This document shows, piece after piece, positions 61,041 to 64,000 of a stretch of 64,000 bases of DNA. Source of the DNA: Microlunatus kandeliicorticis. Its GTDB lineage: Bacteria > Actinomycetota > Actinomycetes > Propionibacteriales > Propionibacteriaceae. The stretch spans positions 186,001-250,000 of the forward strand of contig NZ_JACGWT010000003.1 in the NCBI RefSeq assembly GCF_014137855.1. The letters are read 5' to 3'. The notes below the pieces were generated by a model, which saw only the letters and a list, made by a program, of their open reading frames with translations, did no database searches and had not been told where the DNA came from. Numbering within the stretch: position 1 is the stretch's first letter; each line of letters opens with the position of its first letter. Made by a program: the position numbers and the translations under genes.

Positions 61041-61823
61041 GTGGCTGCCGCACCCGACCGTGACGTCCCGGTCGCCCTCGAGCAGGCCCGCGTCCTGCAC
61101 GACTGGCTGAGCGAGCACGGTGACCGGTTCGACGCCGCCACGGCGCTGCCCGGGTGGGACGTCGCCACTTTGACCGGTCACCTGCTGGTCTGTCTCGACG
61201 GCCTGGCCGACGCCCCGGACCGGCCGACCACCGAGCGTCCGTTGGCCATGGGTCTCCTGGTCCAGCGCTACCGGCCGGCCGCCGACGAGATGACCGCGGC
61301 CGCGACGGCGCGGGCCGTCGACCGCAGCCCGGACGCGCTGGTCGCCGACCTCGCCACGGCGATCGACCGGGTCACCGCCCGGTACGCCGCCGGTCGGCTG
61401 CCGCAGACCGTCGGCACCCCCCGCGGACCGGCGCGGCTGGCCGAGTTCGTCCGCACCCGGGTCGTCGACCTGGTCGTGCACGCCGACGACCTCCGCCCGG
61501 TCGACCCGGACGGTCCCCCGGCGCTGCCGCGCAAGCCGCTGGCCGCCGCCTGCCGGACGCTGACGGTGATCCTCGGCGAGCAGCACCCGGGCCGGTCGGT
61601 CGAGGTCCGCGTGCCGCCGTACGCCGCCGTGCAGTGCGGGGTCGGCGACCCCGGCCCCACCCACACCCGCGGGACCCCGCCGAACGTGGTGGAGACCGAC
61701 CCGGTCAGCTGGCTGCGGCTGGCCACCGGCCGGGTCGGCTGGGCCGAGCTCCGCGCCGCGGGCAAGGTCAGCGCCAGCGGCAACCGGGCCGACCTGTCGA
61801 GCGTCCTGCCGTTGCTCTCGTGA
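61041..61823 (+). CDS. Mycothiol-dependent isomerase-like / sterol-carrier family protein
   Basis: This protein of 260 residues has an N-terminal MDMPI-like helical bundle with [24 protein letters not shown] and [14 protein letters not shown], which give the metal histidines, and a C-terminal SCP2-like domain with [66 protein letters not shown]. The arrangement is common in actinobacteria. A mycothiol-linked reaction is plausible but unproven. TAGGGT (61027-61032) ends 8 nt before the GTG. The end is 16 nt from convergent glnA2. Confidence 0.85.
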   Translation: MAAAPDRDVPVALEQARVLHDWLSEHGDRFDAATALPGWDVATLTGHLLVCLDGLADAPDRPTTERPLAMGLLVQRYRPAADEMTAAATARAVDRSPDALVADLATAIDRVTARYAAGRLPQTVGTPRGPARLAEFVRTRVVDLVVHADDLRPVDPDGPPALPRKPLAAACRTLTVILGEQHPGRSVEVRVPPYAAVQCGVGDPGPTHTRGTPPNVVETDPVSWLRLATGRVGWAELRAAGKVSASGNRADLSSVLPLLS

Positions 61824-61839
61824 CCCCGCGGGCCTGCGC

Positions 61840-63177
61840 TCAGAGCACCGGCAGCAGCTGCTTGAGCTCCATCGGGGTGACCTGGCGCCGGTAGTCCTCG
61901 AACTCGGCGCGCTTGTTGCGCATGAAGAAGTCGAAGACGTGGTCGCCGAGGGTCTCGGCCACCAGCTCGGACTGCTCCATGATCGCCACGGCCTCGTAGA
62001 GGTTCCGCGGCAGCGGCTTGATCCCCAGCGCGCGGCGCTCGCGCTCGGTCAGCGACCAGACGTCGTCCTCGGCGCCCTCAGGCAGCTCGTACTCGCCGTT
62101 GATCCCGGCCAGCCCGGCGCTGAGCATCAGTGCGAAGGCCAGGTAGGGGTTGGCCGCGCTGTCGATCGAGCGCAGCTCGATCCGCGCCGAGGCGCCCTTG
62201 TGCGGCTTGTACATCGGCACCCGGACCAGCGCGGAGCGGTTGTTGCGGCCCCAGCAGATGTAGCTCGGCGCCTCGCCCCCGCCGGCCAGCCGCTTGTAGC
62301 TGTTGACCCACTGGTTGGTCACCGCGGTGATCTCACCGGCGTGCCGGAGCAGGCCGGCGATGAAGTGCCGGGCCACCTTCGACAGGTGGTTCTCGGCGCT
62401 GCCGTCGTAGAAGGCGTTGTTGTCGCCCTCGAACAGCGACATGTGGGTGTGCATGCCCGACCCGGGCCACTCGGTGAACGGCTTGGGCATGAACGAGGCG
62501 TGGATGCCCTGGCTGAGCGCGACCTCCTTCACCACCACCCGGAAGGTCATGATGTTGTCGGCCATGCTCAGCGCGTCGGCGTAGCGCAGGTCGATCTCCT
62601 GCTGGCCGGGCGCGCCCTCGTGGTGGGAGAACTCGACCGAGATCCCCATCTGCTCGAGCATGGTGATCGCCTTGCGGCGGAAGTCGCTGCCCACGCTCTG
62701 CGCGGTGTGGTCGAAGTAGCCGGACTGGTCCACCGGCACCGGGCCCTTGTCCGGGTCGAGCGGGTCCTTGAACAGGAAGAACTCGACCTCGGGATGGGTG
62801 TAGAAGGTGAAGCCGAGGTCGGCGGCCTTCTTCAGCGACCGCTTGAGCACGTAGCGCGGGTCGGCGTAGGACGGCGAGTTGTCCGGCATGGTGATGTCGC
62901 AGAACATCCGCGCGGTGGCCGGCTTGCTGTCCCGCCACGGCAGCACCTGGAAGGTCGACGGGTCCGGACGCAGCACCATGTCGGACTCGTAGACCCGGGC
63001 GAACCCCTCGATCGCCGAGCCGTCGAAGCCGATCCCCTCGCTGAACGCGCCCTCGAGCTCGGCGGGCGCGATCGCCACCGACTTGAGGAAGCCGAGGACG
63101 TCGGTGAACCACATCCGGACGAACCGGACGTCCCGCTCCTCGATCGCGCGCAGCACGAATTCGGTCTGCTTGTCCAC
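61840..63177 (-). CDS. glnA2: Glutamine synthetase family, GlnA2 type
   Basis: This protein of 445 residues has GS catalytic motifs: FDGSAIEGFARVYESDMVL, HPEVEFFLFKD, HHEGAPGQQEIDLRYADAL, PKPFTEWPGSGMHTHMSLF and NNRSALVRVP. In place of the adenylylation site NLY.LPPEE it reads RRALGIKPLPRNLYEAV, so it would not be modified by GlnE. Mycobacterial GlnA2 is also non-essential and of lower activity. CAGACT (63190-63185) ends 7 nt before the GTG. It forms the last of the glnA-glnE-glnA2 order. Confidence 0.95.
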   Translation of the reverse strand: MDKQTEFVLRAIEERDVRFVRMWFTDVLGFLKSVAIAPAELEGAFSEGIGFDGSAIEGFARVYESDMVLRPDPSTFQVLPWRDSKPATARMFCDITMPDNSPSYADPRYVLKRSLKKAADLGFTFYTHPEVEFFLFKDPLDPDKGPVPVDQSGYFDHTAQSVGSDFRRKAITMLEQMGISVEFSHHEGAPGQQEIDLRYADALSMADNIMTFRVVVKEVALSQGIHASFMPKPFTEWPGSGMHTHMSLFEGDNNAFYDGSAENHLSKVARHFIAGLLRHAGEITAVTNQWVNSYKRLAGGGEAPSYICWGRNNRSALVRVPMYKPHKGASARIELRSIDSAANPYLAFALMLSAGLAGINGEYELPEGAEDDVWSLTERERRALGIKPLPRNLYEAVAIMEQSELVAETLGDHVFDFFMRNKRAEFEDYRRQVTPMELKQLLPVL

Positions 63178-63201
63178 GAAGGAGAGTCTGCCCGCCCGGA
63201 C

Positions 63202-63217
63202 GTAACGACCGCGTTAC
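63202..63217. promoter_or_regulatory. Possible GlnR half-box near glnA2
   Basis: GTAAC-GACCGC-GTTAC is a palindromic match to the GlnR half-box layout (AC-N9-AC). It lies 12 nt upstream of the glnA2 -10 element. Only one pair of half-sites is seen, so binding would be weaker than at glnA. Confidence 0.5.
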
Positions 63218-63238
63218 ACCGCGACCGGGTCGCCGGGC

Positions 63239-64000
63239 CTATTTCTTCTCGCGCCAGACCCGCTCGAACGGCAGCCGCCAGGCGTGCGGGGCGACCAGCT
63301 GGTGGATGGCGTTCGGGCCCCACGAGCCGGGCGGGTAGTTGCGCACCGGCGGCGGGTTGAGCAGCAGCGGTGCGGACCGCTCCCAGAGGCTCTCGATGCC
63401 CTCGGCGGTGGTGAACAGGGTGTGGTCGTGCCGCATCGCGTCGAGGATCAGCCGCTCGTACGCCTCGAGCACCGCGGCCGCGCTGTCGGTCTCCTGGGTG
63501 GAGAACTGCATCGAGAGCTTGTCGAGCTTCATCCCCGGCCCCGGCCGCTTACCGTAGAACGACAACGAGACCTTGGACTCGTCGGCCAGGTCGAAGGTCA
63601 GGTGGTCCGGGCCGTGCTGGCCGACGCCGGAGCCGAGCGGGAACATCGACTTCGGCGCCTCCTTGAAGGCGATCGAGATGATCCGCTGGCCCTCGGCCAT
63701 CCGCTTGCCGGTGCGCAGGTAGAACGGCGTCCCGGCCCAGCGCCAGTTGTCGATGCCGCACTTGAGGGCGATGAAGGTCTCGGTGTCGGAGTCGCGGGCG
63801 ACCCCGTCCTCGTTGCGGTAGCCGGTGTACTGGCCGCGGACGACCTCGTTCGGGTCAATCGGCAGCATCGACCGGAAGACCTTGTTCTTCTCCTCGCTGA
63901 TCGCCCGCGGCTCCAGGGCGGTCGGCGGCTCCATCGCCACGAACGCCAGCACCTGGAACAGGTGCGTGACCACCATGTCCTTGTAGGCGCCGGTGACCTC
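63239..64000 (-). CDS. zwf: Glucose-6-phosphate dehydrogenase, C-terminal part
   Basis: The gene enters from the right edge; 253 C-terminal residues are visible. KDMVVTHLFQVLAFVAMEPP, FRSMLPIDPNEVVRGQYTGY, FIALKCGIDNWRWAGTPFYLRTGKRM, ERLILDAMRHDHTLFTTAEGIESLWE and PVRNYPPGSWGPNAIHQLV are family hallmarks. It oxidises glucose 6-phosphate with NADP in the pentose-phosphate pathway. The opcA gene that often follows it is not on this side. It ends 62 nt before glnA2, which is on the same strand. Confidence 0.97.
   Translation of the reverse strand, partial: EVTGAYKDMVVTHLFQVLAFVAMEPPTALEPRAISEEKNKVFRSMLPIDPNEVVRGQYTGYRNEDGVARDSDTETFIALKCGIDNWRWAGTPFYLRTGKRMAEGQRIISIAFKEAPKSMFPLGSGVGQHGPDHLTFDLADESKVSLSFYGKRPGPGMKLDKLSMQFSTQETDSAAAVLEAYERLILDAMRHDHTLFTTAEGIESLWERSAPLLLNPPPVRNYPPGSWGPNAIHQLVAPHAWRLPFERVWREKK

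Overview
The window is high-GC (roughly 70 %) chromosomal DNA from an actinomycete. The indicators are a mycothiol glycosyltransferase (mshA), an aa3 oxidase operon with the actinobacterial subunit IV (ctaC-ctaD-ctaF), GlnR-type boxes at the glutamine synthetase genes, the glnA1/glnE/glnA2 order, PspA with its actinobacterial partner PspAA, and small actinobacterial families (DUF2277, DUF3043, DUF4191). Gene content fits Propionibacteriales-like genera, but the species cannot be fixed from sequence alone. No rRNA, tRNA, phage, insertion sequence, CRISPR array or replication origin was seen. The DNA reads as a conserved core backbone with a few accessory insertions and several families of short palindromic repeats.

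Layout. 0-4.8 kb: the 5' part of a GH13-like gene, a membrane protein and a PadR regulator that diverge from one operator, guaB1 and two small genes. 4.9-8.4 kb: a sulfotransferase followed by cysD-cysN, a possible sulfation unit. 8.6-10.8 kb: a PadR regulator with a DHA2 efflux pump. 10.9-16.5 kb: cytochrome oxidase operon, a degenerate cysteine-desulfurase-like gene, an acetyltransferase and erpA. 16.7-21.0 kb: secreted GH6 glycosidase, glycerate kinase, DinB protein and nadA. 21.1-26.7 kb: pspA-pspAA, DUF3043, aldo/keto reductase, an epimerase/TetR divergon and a Nudix hydrolase. 26.7-40.2 kb: a lipoate-centred stretch (gcvT, pepA, lpdA, sucB, lipB, lipA) with a small ABC exporter between lipB and lipA. 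40.2-46.8 kb: a repeat array, an ABC-F protein, a PadR-controlled ABC-2 exporter and an FAD oxidase. 46.8-64 kb: nitrogen genes (glnA1, glnE, glnA2) with an ADP-ribosylglycohydrolase, oxidoreductases, mshA, a luciferase-like monooxygenase, an MFS carrier, an SCP2/MDMPI-type protein and the 3' part of zwf.

How it works together. lpdA, the E2 protein and gcvT belong to lipoate-dependent chemistry, and lipB/lipA make that cofactor. glnA1 and glnA2 carry upstream GlnR-type sites, and glnE would control glnA1, which keeps its adenylylation tyrosine. CysDN would make APS for sulfation, but the APS kinase is not here. Three PadR genes and one TetR gene each sit beside a membrane or enzyme target, with clear inverted or direct repeats in their promoters.

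Three sequence-level features stand out. First, about two dozen genes have a -10 hexamer ending only 6-8 nt before the start codon, which implies widespread leaderless transcription. Second, a 21-nt palindrome with compensatory arm changes recurs at five loci, four of them between convergent genes, and forms a tandem array at 40.3-40.8 kb. Third, the cysteine-desulfurase-like protein beside ctaC contains no lysine at all, so it cannot hold PLP in the normal way.
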